A stretch of DNA of 64,000 nt from Sarcocystis neurona (taxonomy: Eukaryota > Apicomplexa > Conoidasida > Eucoccidiorida > Sarcocystidae), in NCBI GenBank assembly GCA_000727475.1, contig KL647289.1, positions 6,934,629 to 6,998,628 of the forward strand. Reading direction: 5' to 3'. The position numbers were made by a program, and so were the translations under genes. The notes beneath the pieces were generated by a model. The model saw only the letters and a list, made by a program, of their open reading frames with translations. It was not told where the DNA came from and ran no database searches. This document shows, one piece after another, positions 34,901 to 45,159 of the stretch (within the stretch, counting starts at the first letter, position 1; each line of letters starts with the position of its first letter).

Positions 34901-37240
34901 CAGAAACGCATAAAGTATTCTTCCTAGCAGTCACCTTCAACTGGCCGAGTCCAGAAAAGGCGCTGCTTGTCCGTGACTACCTTGTTAAGACGCCGGCACT
35001 ACGTTGTTCAAAAAATGTGCATGTTCAGCAACTACATAGAACACCAAACTGCTGCGTCTTGCTCTGTCTGATTGAAGGCCCGAGGAAAAAATTTTTACCC
35101 AAGCTAGAGCAGTGTAGGCGCCCATCAAAGTAATTAAGGATTTGTCCAGAATCATTTCCAGGCGAGTGCGCAGGGGACGTCTGATCTTCCCAGCCATCTG
35201 TTTGCCCACAATGGTGTCCTGGCCGGTGAAGACAACGAGGCCGTCTGCGAAGTGTCCGGAGCGGAGAGTAGCACCTGGGCCATATTGGAGTCAACGGTAT
35301 TAGAAAAACCGCTCAGTAGCTTGGCCCACAGGGCAGCTGCCTCCACACTCAGCGGACAACCATGCAGCAAACTTCTATCCCGTCCTGACACTTCCCTCTC
35401 GCGGGGCTCACGCAAACGTGCTGCCGAAGTGTCATCACTTCGTTGCATCATACACACGAAAGTGGAGAAGACGGACGCGGTACCATTCGCTGTTCTGCAT
35501 TTTCACGAAGAGATGCAGAAAAATAATTCTGCGGCATGCGTGGGTGTGCCAAAGTTCTAGCTACAGAGACGAGTTTCTGTGTTTCACTTGTGAACTTGAG
35601 ACGCTCAGGCAGACGCCCGATAATTTCAGCATCTGAAAGGACCATTCGCATCACGAGATCAGGAAGGGGTCAGACGGTACACGTACCGCATGGAACCAAA
35701 TTGATGACTCCAAGCGGGCTTGCTCTCGGGTACGCATCGAGTTTTAGGCTGCCCACAGAAGACGGAGGCACGGCCCAACGACGTGCACAAATTGCGCGGC
35801 CTCTGAGACCATCTAGCAACTGAAGTGAACTTGCTCCGTGAGTCGCGCTCACGCTGACCTTCCTGCGCAGCATGACAATTCGTGAGCAGACAAACAATGC
35901 TGAGATTTCTTAGAGAGGTCACTGGTGTGGAAGGGGCTAGCGGGTATGGCACGCTTTAGCAGCAACGCTGGCACACCGACTGCGGTTCCATGAGAGGGCT
36001 CACAAACTTGTTGTAAATCAGGGACCGTACTCGGTAGCCCCTTCGACTAGAAAATAGTGCAGTGCACTATACGGCACTGGGGATAATGAGCTGACCTTTT
36101 AAGCCCCGGCTTTCCGTCTATTCCGCACGTCTCAACGAAGCACTCCAGCCCCCCTTCAATGTTGAGCAGAACTACATCCGCTGGAAAACGTTCGTTTTCA
36201 AAGATCCGTACTATGTTCCCCACACGGATTTCGTGCCACGCGACCTGCAAGTGGGTAAGCGAACGAACACACAGAAGATAGTCTGTGCCGCTGTACTGCC
36301 TACAGAAGCGATCACCTGCTCCTCTGCGATACCAGAGCAGCACAAGGGTATGAGGAATATAGGCATACAGCACATTTTGAGGTGACGCCACTACCCGGTC
36401 TCCAGGGTGCAGGAGTGTGTCCGTTTTCTAGTAGGTGCCGCAGCGTGTGGTCAACTTCAACACGAGACGCCCAGGTAGGAATACTGCTTTGTGATCCACC
36501 AAATATACAGCGTCCGTAGTACCAAACAAAGCACGGACAAAATATCCCTACACCAAAAAGGCGGAAAATCGCGGCGACTGCGACCTGGCCCGTGGCATCT
36601 GGGGGGTTGCAGAAGTTGTGATTTCCTGCGCAACAACCACGAGAAGCATATCGGCTGCAGGAAGGAGAGGGACAAACACTTAACGGCGCTCTCCGTATCC
36701 TCCTTACATTTTTCAGTTTGGGGGGAGGCCCTCTGTCGAGGACGGAACAAGTTAGTCGACTGGTTGTGCCGCAAGAGGAATGCCCCAGAAGCAAATGTGT
36801 TTCAACTTCCACGATAGTGAATAGTAACATATGAGCCAGCAGTGGCCACAGCAGCCACGGAAGGGGTATTTTGAGTGTGTCGCCGGCGTCCAAGGGAGAC
36901 AACAACCTTAGCCACGAGGGTGGCATGACTTGCAGCAAGCTAAGTACGAGGAGCACGGTAGGCGTCGACCGGCTGAAATGTGTGACAAGAATGCGAGGTA
37001 AGAGAGTCCACCACTGAAAGCAAAAACCAAACGTAGCATCAAACACAGAGCAGGAGACCGCGGTATCACCGCCTTCACCACGAGATGGGAAACTTCGTAC
37101 TGGTGGAGGTTACATTAAGCCTTCGGCATTGAACGTACTCGAGAGCGGCGTCGGTCCAGTGCATTGCTTCCATACCGCTTCAGTTCGTCCCTGTCTGTCG
37201 GGTTAATCACCACCTCTCGAAATTCCATGGGGAACGCCAT
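15947..37240 (-). CDS. Giant guanylate cyclase with N-terminal P4-ATPase-like domain
   Basis: Multi-exon gene, start codon ATG at 37240 (context AAAGATGG, upstream in-frame TAG), stop TGA at 15947-15949, about 4,600 residues. Domain order: P4-type ATPase-like half, membrane set M1, cyclase C1, linker, membrane set M2, cyclase C2. This is the alveolate architecture described for Paramecium, Tetrahymena, Plasmodium and Toxoplasma guanylate cyclases, which make cGMP that activates protein kinase G to drive calcium release, secretion, motility and egress. Firm or probable exons (5' to 3'): 37240-37139, 37013-~36807, ~36470-~36370, 36244-36096, 35862-35687, 35274-35099, 34738-30370, 30119-29110, 28931-~27140, ~26660-25523, ~24940-24470, 23924-23794, 23630-23486, 23247-23139, from 23056, to 21579, 21384-21305, from 20985, 20465-18513, 18204-18049, ~17610-17472, 17220-17092, 16914-16247, 16043-15947. 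Phases agree at nearly every junction I could test. The substrate preference (GTP) is inferred from architecture. Confidence 0.9.
17092..18204 (-). CDS. Guanylate cyclase: second membrane set (M2), three small exons
   Basis: Exon 18204-18049 (acceptor CCCTTGTAG, donor CGG|GTAAAG) encodes a helix pair ending in [15 protein letters not shown]. Exon ~17610-17472 encodes [11 protein letters not shown] and a long hydrophobic helix ([15 protein letters not shown]). Exon 17220-17092 (acceptor CCCTTTTGCAG, donor AAG|GTAAGA) encodes the last helix ([18 protein letters not shown]), which joins the C2 pre-catalytic helix in phase 0. This matches the six-helix cassettes of mammalian-type adenylate cyclases. 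The 5' border of the middle exon is uncertain: AG|TGG near 17609 keeps the frame, but is not a strong acceptor. Confidence 0.75.
18513..20465 (-). CDS. Guanylate cyclase: long linker exon between C1 and M2
   Basis: One 1,953-nt exon (651 codons, phase 0 at both ends) from acceptor CTGACTGTGCAG to donor CTG|GTAGGC. Nearly all of it is a basic, Ser/Arg/Thr/His-rich low-complexity linker without a recognisable domain, so it is probably disordered and cytosolic. The last 40 or so codons change character ([16 protein letters not shown], then KHALVIFL). They parallel the start of the first membrane set ([15 protein letters not shown]), marking where M2 enters the membrane. Phosphorylation or protein binding in the linker is possible but not shown. 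Confidence 0.7.
20900..23924 (-). CDS. Guanylate cyclase: C1 catalytic domain, seven or more short exons
   Basis: Exons in order: 23924-23794 (pre-catalytic helix, [14 protein letters not shown]); 23630-23486 ([12 protein letters not shown], first metal Asp); 23247-23139 ([16 protein letters not shown], then [14 protein letters not shown]); from 23056 ([14 protein letters not shown]); one ending at 21579 ([13 protein letters not shown]); 21384-21305 ([20 protein letters not shown], then SRM); from 20985 ([20 protein letters not shown], then [13 protein letters not shown]). All tested junctions agree in phase and each acceptor is YAG-type. C1 keeps the transition-state pair (N and R of NTASRM) and the guanine-type Glu of KVET. 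The second metal aspartate (GDAY) is replaced (FETY). The segment between 22,990 and about 21,690 is either intron or an insert that I could not resolve. The 3' end of the last exon (somewhere near 20,800) is also open. Confidence 0.85.
24470..26660 (-). CDS. Guanylate cyclase: post-ATPase segment and first membrane set (M1)
   Basis: The exon from about 26660 to 25523 opens with [16 protein letters not shown] and a Ser/Pro-rich region. It then reads [19 protein letters not shown] and three helices ([53 protein letters not shown]), ending at donor GTT|GTGAGT. The next exon (acceptor probably TTCGTTCAG near 24940) has three more helices ([49 protein letters not shown]). It ends [17 protein letters not shown] at donor CAG|GTAATG, joining the C1 pre-catalytic helix in phase 0. 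Six helices before a cyclase domain is the adenylate-cyclase topology. Confidence 0.8.
24962..25110. repeat. 82-bp tandem duplication at an intron/exon border of the cyclase gene
   Basis: CATGCGAAGGCTGTTAAAC at 24962 recurs as CATGCAAAGGCGGTTAAAC at 25044, followed in both by TTTTGACCCGTAATC and ATACAAGAGA. About 67 bp are shared with several mismatches. It lies in or beside the intron upstream of the second M1 exon and duplicates possible acceptor sequence. Confidence 0.8.
27140..28931 (-). CDS. Guanylate cyclase: ATPase hinge (GDGxND) and TM5-10
   Basis: Starts after [27 protein letters not shown] and [20 protein letters not shown] are the P4-ATPase P-domain end with the magnesium-binding GDGxND loop intact. 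A polar insert of about 200 residues follows, where canonical P4-ATPases have only a short link to TM5 (here [21 protein letters not shown]). Further helices include [54 protein letters not shown] and [20 protein letters not shown], giving the usual six C-terminal helices. The tail is basic and Ser-rich. The 3' border is approximate: AGG|GTACTC at about 27140 keeps phase with an acceptor near 26660. Confidence 0.85.
29110..30119 (-). CDS. Guanylate cyclase: ATPase P-domain middle (TGDN) with insert
   Basis: 1,010-nt exon, phase 1 in and 0 out. [19 protein letters not shown] and [20 protein letters not shown] are the P4-ATPase GATAIEDKLQ and TGDK regions. The lysine of TGDK, normally in the active site, is asparagine here. 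About 230 residues of Ser/Thr/His/Cys-containing insert follow, then [20 protein letters not shown], the start of the next conserved block, ending at CAG|GTGGGC. P4-ATPases have only 20-60 residues where this insert lies. Confidence 0.85.
30370..34738 (-). CDS. Guanylate cyclase: 4.4-kb exon with TM4, DKT loop and nucleotide domain
   Basis: Acceptor TTCTCATTCTCATAG, donor G|GTTGCG, 1,456 codons. Near its start are TM3-4 ([14 protein letters not shown]). At 33184 the phosphorylation loop reads [17 protein letters not shown]. The catalytic-position Asp and following Lys-Thr are present, but the Gly-Thr of canonical DKTGTLT is missing. Nucleotide-domain remnants follow ([18 protein letters not shown]; then [19 protein letters not shown] and [19 protein letters not shown]). 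Most of the exon is basic, Ser/Thr/His/Arg-rich low complexity, inserted both between TM4 and DKT (about 490 residues) and inside the nucleotide domain (more than 500). Such inserts are common in coccidian proteins. Confidence 0.85.
35099..35862 (-). CDS. Guanylate cyclase: actuator-domain exons
   Basis: Exon 35862-35687 (acceptor CTGCGCAG, donor G|GTACGT) ends [12 protein letters not shown]. Exon 35274-35099 (acceptor TATGGCCCAG, donor TGG|GTAAAA) continues [20 protein letters not shown], then [19 protein letters not shown] into TM3. Together they match the P4-ATPase run from the end of the actuator domain (NLLLRGCxLRNT, GVVVYTGxDT). The 413-bp intron between them is flanked by phase 1 on both sides, so the join is well supported. 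Confidence 0.8.
36096..37240 (-). CDS. Guanylate cyclase: start codon, TM1-2 and actuator loop
   Basis: Exon 37240-37139 reads [20 protein letters not shown] and ends [16 protein letters not shown]. The next, at 37013 (acceptor TTTTGCTTTCAG), reads [16 protein letters not shown], then TM1 ([18 protein letters not shown]) and TM2 ([16 protein letters not shown]). This is the standard P4 N-terminus. A short exon near 36470-36370 carries [13 protein letters not shown]; its 5' junction is unresolved. Exon 36244-36096 (acceptor CCCACTTGCAG) reads [20 protein letters not shown] and [15 protein letters not shown], where canonical enzymes have LDGETNLK. The altered DGKP removes the dephosphorylation glutamate. 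Confidence 0.8.
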
Positions 37241-40200
37241 CTTTCGATAGCAGATAGCTTCGGTTCTCAGTACGTACGTCTACGTAAACAGTCGGAGTAG
37301 ACCTTACGCACTGCCTTCTAGTTTCGTGAGAAAGGAGGGAAACACTGCGGATATGGACCTTCAGCAGTTGTCCCGCATGCTTGAAGCTTTTGAGTCACTG
37401 CATATTCAAGAGGGCACCGTGAGGCGGCGTTGCCCTTCACAAGGCAAATGTTACGCCGCTTTCATAAGCAGTGTGTCGTTGCGTGCCAGGTCGTGAGCTG
37501 AACTGTTGCAAGGCAAGTGTGTGTTTTTTAACCTTTGATTGAAGAAGTCTGTAGAGTTATCTTGCACTGCGCGCTTTTTCTGGCCGATCAAGCATGCCAT
37601 GCTCTTCAAACAGTCCAGGGTCTCCCGCCAGCTGGGTCCCATTCACGGTGCCGCTGTTGGCAGTTTGGAACGCCCGCATTATTCGTTTCGAAGGCTCACT
37701 TTGCTCAAAGGCGTTCTGTTGCATGGAATGAGTATGGGTGCTTGCTTTCGCACTCGCGACTTGCGCAAATGTAAATGTCAAAAAGGCACCAGGTTCGTCA
37801 AATTTTGCACGTGGTTGTTGCAGGGGGGTGCACAAGAGCCAATGTAAAAACACATTCCTTTTATCTTCGTACCCTTCTCCTTCATATTAGACAAATGAGT
37901 GGACGACGTCTGGAGGAACACCCTCGCTCAGGCGGCGAGGTGTGAAGCCACGGCGAGCTGCTCGAAAGGTGCACCGGCCTCGAGGCTCACGCTCTTTTTA
38001 CTAGCTTAAGGATACATGTGCACGCCTGCTAAAGGTATCTAGGCGAGGTAATGTGCAGCAGTTTTCGGCCAAGCTAGACTTTGTGCTGGAGAGGACAGCT
38101 AGACAAAATTGACGCAGTCTCCGTGTTCACAGCGAGGGACTCTGTCCGCACTACATAGTTAGACAGCTAAAAAAAACCGTTGGTACTCGTCAGTCGAGAT
38201 GCGCAAGAAAGGTTCCATGCGCCTTCGAGGCCCCTGGGCATCCAGACCTGGGCCTTTGTAGCACCCTACGCAACAGATGTAGTCGTTCACTTCGAAGACG
38301 CATCCCCCGCACGTGCACCGCACCAGTCGCCGCTTTGTGAAGGATATAACAAGCGCAAGAAGCTAGAAAACCGACGGAACAGGCGCGGTTGCTGGCTCGG
38401 GGTCTTCGTCATTCTGCCCTACCTTTTCCTTTTTTTTAAAACCCTCCGCAGGCGGGAAGGCGGCCAACTACAAAGAGCACTCCCGTGCCCTCGGCGGCCG
38501 CGGCGGATGCTAAGGTGACAGCTCGGGAGTGTGAGCATACCTGAAATGTTGAAAACGACACTGTCAACTACCGACTATGAAGACATATTAATAATTTGTT
38601 GCAGAAGGGATAAGCCACACCGCCTTGTTTCAAAGAAAACGTTTGGTCTACACTGGTACGACATTGAAGACAGATCTTCTGTAAAACCTATCCAAGATTC
38701 CAGAATGTCGGCCACGATGCGGGACATGTGACATGTGGGTTTCGTCATGTTCAACAATATAGGTCAAAAAGTGAAAAGCTACTCGAGCCTTGTAGATGGA
38801 CTACAACTGACGAAACATACGAAGGTATATTCGTCGTCTTCCCAGAAAGGGTCCTTAGTTTTGGTTGAAAAGTCTCTGTGCCTTGCCTTAGCCCATAATA
38901 GTTCGTTGCGCAGCACAATATTAAAGCTATAGAGTCAGTGGTAAAGCTGTATAGGGACTCTGCTGAAGTATTGTAACCCCAGCAGCGTGCGCAACCTGTC
39001 TAGTCATAGAGGCAAGCTTTCCTTAACAACTTTTTGATGGTGCGTGGCTGGGCTGCCACTCCCTCGATGGTGTTCTAAGCAGCTGCGTACTGGGCCAGGG
39101 GTAGCAGAACTAGTACCCGTTGCAACAGTCTATATCAAGCTGGACAAGCCCGCCGTGCACTGCGATGATCACGCACGTCCCTGGCGCTACAGCTATCTGC
39201 CAGCGGGGGGCGCCACACGGCGGCAGATCTCTTTGGAAGCGGAACTTGAAAGCCATTCGACTTTACCAGGTGTCTGATGTGGAAGTTCCCATTAACACTG
39301 ACCCACAACCAGGCGAACTATTGACTCTGTTTGCTGTCGAGAGCTGCAGTTTTTCATATGATGAAACCTGTCGTCGTCCGCCTCGCGCGTCCGCTACAGT
39401 GACGGACTCTATTCGCGTGAGTGTTGTTTCCGTTGTGGCGCAGTTCAATAACACTCGCCAGGATGCGGTGCAGTAGAAGCAAAGACGGCGGCGCGCAAGT
39501 GGGTCAGTCTGGGTCACGCGTCCGTCATGAACAGCTGCACATTTTGCGGAGACAGCTTCAGCACTCCTGGGGCAAGCGTCTGTCTACTACTGCATGCATC
39601 GGAAAATTCGTTACCCACCGCTTTATGTAGCACATGGTCCGTCGCCGCATGCTGTAGCCTCTTATGAGGTAAAGATGCTCGAATAAGTGCACCGGTGTCC
39701 TATGAAGTCAATTATTTTGTTCGTTACTCAATGTGTACTCTTGCTCATGATGTGCTACATGTACGCGGCCCGCATAGCGGCCAGTAGAACAAATCGGACG
39801 AACCACGTTGTTGACACATCCACGAAAGCACATCGTGCATTGTCTTGCACCAGAAAGAAGGGCGTGGCCGTTCCTCTCGTCTCAAGGCTCGCGAAGGAAT
39901 GTATCTTCCGGGCGTGCTTTCCATGCAGTACACCGTATGCAGTTCCCTACTCCATGCCGTAGGGCAGCGGCAATTTCGATGGGCCTCCACGGGAAACGTT
40001 CTACAGGCAGATTTTCCCTTGTCACGCCCGGACGATGACAACGCTTTTGGCGTACTAGGCTGGTCATCTCGAGGTTATGGCATCTCTTCCTGCTGGCCTA
40101 GACACAGCTGAAAAGACGACAACAGCGCAGTGGCCAATGGAATTACTGGTGAAGGTACTTCTCAGACGCTTTGGACGGGATCACCTGGAGACCAAGTCAC

Positions 40201-41191
40201 GCGCTTGAGGTCGTTCTACGCATTTTCTCTTTCAGAAGCCGGTGTGCGTGACTAGTTCATCGCTCATGGCGCCGCGGAGGAACACGACGAATTCCGCAAA
40301 GCAGTGAGGGTCAATTTAACGACTTTTTTTTTCAGGTAGCATTGCCTCCTTCGCTTCAAACGAGTCCTTCTGTCGCTGCGAAGTGTCTTGCACCTGGACA
40401 AGGGCAGTTAGGTCCTCTGGGAAACGGTATAAGGCCGCGCGCGTGTTTCTGTCAGCGTCGACTAGAAGCCCTCGGACCCAGGATCTTCGTTTGTGATATT
40501 TTTACACGCCGATGTGCCGGTACACCTATACAGGATGTTTCCACATCCTGTTCCGTGACAACCACCTACGTACATATGTGTGTCCGTAGGTGTGCACATG
40601 TGTCGGGCACATGTGGATTGTAGTTGTTCTCCGATCCCGTTTTCCCTTCTGTCCTCGCTACGCGAGGAAGTCCCCGTGTGGCTCGTTCTCCGAAAGGGTC
40701 CCGCAAGTTGGAAGGAAGGCAGTCCTCGCACTGCCTGCTCTGTCGCCTATATGTAGGCGCATTTCTGCAAAAAGAGACAGACCGAGCCTCTCTCTAGGCT
40801 TTCACTTTTGGCAGCAGCTGCAATGCTCCCGCGCTGCCTGCACGCTGGGGTAACAGCAGTATGACGACAATGTTGATTGTCATCTCTGGATCTGCAGATG
40901 TAGTGCTCCTATGCTGACCTTTCGCTGGACAGCAGAAGTATGACGTCAACGCTGCTTGCTTGCCCTTTGTGTCAGTGGCTCGCTGCGGTGCCGCCAGCTG
41001 AAGGCAGCACAGGGATTATCCGACCACTAAGTGACAGGGGCGGAGCCATCTACGACTGGTGGCCAGGGGGTATTCCAGCCGATTGGTCTTGATCCAACAA
41101 ATGCACACCTGCACGGACGCAGGTAGTAGCAGCGACAAGCAACAGCCGTATGCATAAGCAGCAGAGAGCGTCGTCACCCCCTGTAACAGAC
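37241..41191. other. Divergent promoter region, otherwise no firm gene
   Basis: Lies between the 5' ends of the cyclase (minus) and OPA3-like (plus) genes. A possible coding stretch at about 39220-39418, plus strand, sits between a CTGCCAG acceptor and a strong GTGAGTG donor, but I could not link it to other exons. The only start-to-stop frame with a feature is the small signal-peptide frame at 39702. Confidence 0.4.
39702..39962 (+). CDS. Possible small secreted protein
   Basis: 86 codons from ATG to stop. The N-terminus has a short positive start then a hydrophobic run (MKSIILFVTQCVLLLMMCYM), typical of a signal peptide. The mature part has five cysteines and basic residues. There is no family match and the frame is short enough to be chance, so this is only a candidate. 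Confidence 0.22.
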   Translation: MKSIILFVTQCVLLLMMCYMYAARIAASRTNRTNHVVDTSTKAHRALSCTRKKGVAVPLVSRLAKECIFRACFPCSTPYAVPYSMP

Positions 41192-43260
41192 ATGGTGTTT
41201 CCGGCGGCGAAGCTTCTGACTGTTGCGCTTCGCCAGCTGTCCAAGCCAATGGCATCCTACATGCAGAGGCGGGCACAGAATAGTGAAGCTTTTAAGGCTG
41301 TTTGTGTAGGCTTGGCGAGCCGGTACAACAGAGCAGAACAGCATGTACTCGATCGTTTCTATGGCCGAAGCAGTAAGACAACGCGCCGCCTGAACGAGGC
41401 GAAGGCCATCGAATTGGGCGCCTCGGTTTTTGGCGAGATTTTCATCTTCAGCATTGCAGGTAGGCAGAAAGCCCGAGCAGGGGATTCATCACAAGCTGGG
41501 TAGCGCATGTGCACAGACTATCCTGCAGACACTGTCTAATTGTGAAACACTACATACCTGCAGATTTGCTGAAGGCTTGTAGTATGGGGTAGGAGGAGAA
41601 TGATACACGCCGTTCAAAAGGGTGTTGACAACTAGAGGATTGAGGCTCATAGGGTACGCGCATATATATATGTATGTACGTATTTCCGTGTGTTGAAATC
41701 AACTGATTATCGCAGATCCGCCCCGCAGGCTTGTGTCTGCAGGGCGGTAGCACGCTTGGAAAATAGTGCTGCAACCGTTGGCTGTGGTCCTCTGAAAGTT
41801 TGGGGCCATCAAGGGATTGTAACTCAGTTCCTTCGACCGTCCTCGTCACTCGGAATCTTCCTAGGTCATCGTTCTACATAATTGTCAAACCCGTCTGTGA
41901 ACTGCGAAGATTGCGCGAATGTTATAGGACATTCAAGAGCTTATGGGTGGACAGACGTCTTATGCGGAAACCCCGTCATTCTTGTTGGAGAGGACTGCTG
42001 GCGCTGAGCTCCTCCGGCGTAGCGTGGTCTCGTGGTTCGGGTGGTCTTGTCGTTACGTCCTACTGTGGCGGGGTTTCGACGGGTTTTACTGTACCACCGT
42101 CTTAGCGCCCTTCCGCGTGCTGTATCACCGTAGTCAACCACACAGACTGAATTTTTCTGGAATTTGCGTAGAGACCTGTACGGCACCCAGCTCCATTTCG
42201 ACTGCTCGATTGACTACCGATGTGGGCAGAAGCAAAGCAGGACTGCTACGCAGAGCATGTAGATCCAAGAGGGAGAGTAAAAAACACTAGGAGACACAGA
42301 AGTAGATACATCATTCAGAGCCGCAGCGGCAGAACACCGTGGACGAAGGCGTTGCCCATTAAGTCTACCATGTGGTCCCGTGTGTTGCCGCAGCTGTGGC
42401 GCTGGGGTTCGAGTACACGCGCAGTGTACGCAAAGATGCAGCCAAAGAGCGTGAACTGATGGGACGACTCTGTACACTCGAGGTATGTGTGCGGCCGCGA
42501 ATCTGTGACTGGGCAGGCGTCCGCACTGAAGACGTCACACTGGTTCAAGGCTAATGTTTGTTTCCGTATCCGTCTAGCACAAACCACATACGTGTCTGCG
42601 TGCTCATAGATATGGGCATACTCTAGCCGCGCACCTGCGCAGGCGTGTATCTGTCGTGGCCGTCGCTGGAGTCAGGTAGCGCATGCGCAGGCCGTCTGTT
42701 GTTCAGTGGTAATGCAGAGTGGAGAAAACATTCGAGAAGATCCATCTACTCTAAGTTATGCCACTTACTAAACCGGCTCTGGGCACGTAGCAGCCTTGTT
42801 GGGCAGCGGTCTTCATTATCGCTATGGGACTGACGGGCACGTTGGCCCGGTTGAGCTAACAAAAAAAGCCGATACAACCGAAGCACTGCCACTTTCCTTG
42901 CTTCACGCTCGTGCCTGCCTGTCACTGGCCGTGCTGAAGCGACTTCGAATGCCGAATACATATGTGCACATTTGGTCTGAAGGTGCTTTTCAGGGAGCTC
43001 ACCAAAACCTGAAGCTCTACTGAATATATTGTCGAAGGATAATTTTACCATCTTTTGCGGTACATACTTCTGCGGCGCTTCTGCAAGTGTATTTTTTGTT
43101 GTTGAGTGTTCTCGTTTGCTTTTAGGCGCAAATTCTTCAGCTCCAAGCGGAAAATGATCGTCTTCTCGGCCACGTGTTCCCGCACGAGCACCACGCTAGA
43201 CAAGACATAGACGTCAATCTGAACCCAGGCATGGGTGCGTCCACTCTTTGCCTTCATTAA
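41192..43260 (+). CDS. OPA3-like mitochondrial protein, three exons
   Basis: Exons 41192-41459, 42394-42482 and 43126-43260 give 163 residues. Junctions are GCA G|GTAGGC to TTGCCGCAG|CT (phase 1) and GAG|GTATGT to GCTTTTAG|GCG (phase 0). The N-terminus MVFPAAKLLTVALRQLSKPM matches the OPA3 start (FPxAKLxxLxxRQxSKP). A conserved middle reads LNEAKAIELGASVFGEIFIF, then a membrane helix completed across intron 1 (IAAVALGFEYTRS). Exon 3 adds a coiled coil (AQILQLQAENDRLL), as in OPA3 C-termini. OPA3 proteins sit in mitochondrial membranes and influence mitochondrial shape and metabolism; the biochemical activity is unsettled. The length is close to the human 179. The first intron (934 bp) is long relative to the protein. 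Confidence 0.88.
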
Positions 43261-43606
43261 ACTAAAAGTTTCCAATAATTGCTGTTTTGTGTGGTTTGCC
43301 ACTATTTCCACAACGTATGGTTGAAGCACGTAAAAACTGCGATTGGTTACCACACAACTGTAAAGCTGCACGTGCACCCGGCGCCTGCAGGCTGCAGAAC
43401 GGTCGAAGATTTCTTAGGCGTGTGCTCTGCAGCCGAGAAACTCATTTGCATACGCTATTTCACCAGCTGGCTCCTGCGGAAGGTTGCGTCCCGGCGTGTT
43501 ATGCATGTTTGCGTCTCGGCGCTTGCATATAAGCATGTAGGCACGTTCGTGCACGCGTACGCTACTGTGTACTCGAATTGTGCATTGGCACAGGCACACC
43601 AATGAG

Positions 43607-43695
43607 GGGGATGTGGTTTCACGTCTGATTAGCCCTTTTGCGCGTGATCATGGGGATGAAGTTACGCGTCTGATTAGCCTTCCTGCGCGTGATTA
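43607..43695. repeat. 45-bp imperfect tandem duplication
   Basis: GGGGATG, a few variable bases, then CGTCTGATTAGCC and TGCGCGTGAT occur at 43607 and again at 43652. Confidence 0.8.
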
Positions 43696-45159
43696 GGCAC
43701 TGGTGCACATAAGCCCGTCTGTCATTCTGTCATCCTCATTGTGGGTTATGTGGTATTCTATGCAGGGTGGATATCTTGGCTTGCACAACCGATTACAGGA
43801 TTGTTCGGTTCATCTACAAAAACTACCGACGCTGACAATCCATGAGCTAACAGAAGAAGTTAGGTCTCACCAGAGTGCCTCCTATGCTATACGTCCGTTG
43901 TGGCCTGCTCAACCACGTGGCGTTCGCTTGTAAAGCAGCGTACCGGACCAGCACAGAAATTGTTAGGATGCTGTGTTTCCGCACTTGCCTAGGGAGATAT
44001 CAACAGCTGTTAAGACGACTCTGGTGCTGACTTGCCGCTCTGTAGTGCGTGCTCTGCTGCCACCCTTTGCTCCGCGGTTGCTTACTGGTGTGTTGCTCCC
44101 ATCATTCGCTCCGTTTCCGTTGAGCTGTCTGATTTGGAATGTCGAAGCGAGATTGACCACGATGCGACTGCTCTGCCGTGTTTCGGCGGCAGTGCACTGT
44201 GAATGGTTTTTCTGGCCACAGCAGGAGTAGAATAGGCGGGAGGACCATTCTTCCAACTACGTCAGCTTGAAATTCTCCGTGGGTACGCGGCTCTTCTAAC
44301 AGATGTGGACAGTGCCAGGCCACTGCTCTGACGTTTCGGGGCTTCCTCCCATGTCGTCGGAGACTGGGACGCTGCATTCGCACAATTCTAAGTACAGGTG
44401 GAACGTTAGAGAACCTCTGCGCACCGAATTTTTTGCCTGTCGTGTCTTGGGTTGCCTTCCACAATGGATTAAGTGTGAGCTCTACGACGCCCAGGAGTGC
44501 CGCTGTCACCAAGTGCGTGCGTTCCGTGTCCGGGACTGCATTGTGTCGAACAGTGTGTACTGCTGCTAAGCGAAATCCGACATTTACCAATTTCTCCGTA
44601 TCACCGAGCCTCTCCCATCCGGAAGCATGAGTCTTTGTTAAAAAACCGTTAGCAGGCGTCTGCTCCTTCTTTAAATGGGAGCCTGCGTTATTTGTGTTCA
44701 TGCACAATCATTTCTGCGTGGGATTCGCGTATCTTTGTCTGCTGTGTGGCTGACCCACGGACTTGTTCAAGCGTTGTACCCGAAGCGAGTTGTTGATATT
44801 TTGTGGTGGCGTCCGCGTATTCAACAAGTGAAGGCAGTTTTTGCTTTCTGCGCCGTTTCACCAGGGTCAGAGCCTAGCTCTGGGCCTTTCGGGCTTTTGC
44901 GCATGCTGGGTTGTTTCACGTCATGTTGAGGCCATGACGAAGTTTGCGTGTCCTCCGTTGCACTACGCTTCGAAAAAACATACCGGTGCCACTGCATGGA
45001 GTTCTTGTATCTCAGCCTGCCGCCAATCTCTAAACTTCCTTGCTTTATAATACCCCCACCAACGCGCTGTTTGGCGGCGTATCTACGTCAGTACAGTACG
45101 CGATCTTCTGGTAGTGTGCTCCTGTCGAAGACAACTACCATCATCACTGGCGGAGTGGA

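Noticed and set aside
27140..37240. Considered as an independent phospholipid flippase gene
   Set aside because: The exon chain continues in phase into the M1 and cyclase exons, and the catalytic loops are degenerate, unlike true flippases.
44102..44707. 201-codon minus-strand frame
   Set aside because: No motif or hydrophobic pattern, and an equally long-looking alternative exists on the other strand. Frames of this size occur by chance at this base composition.
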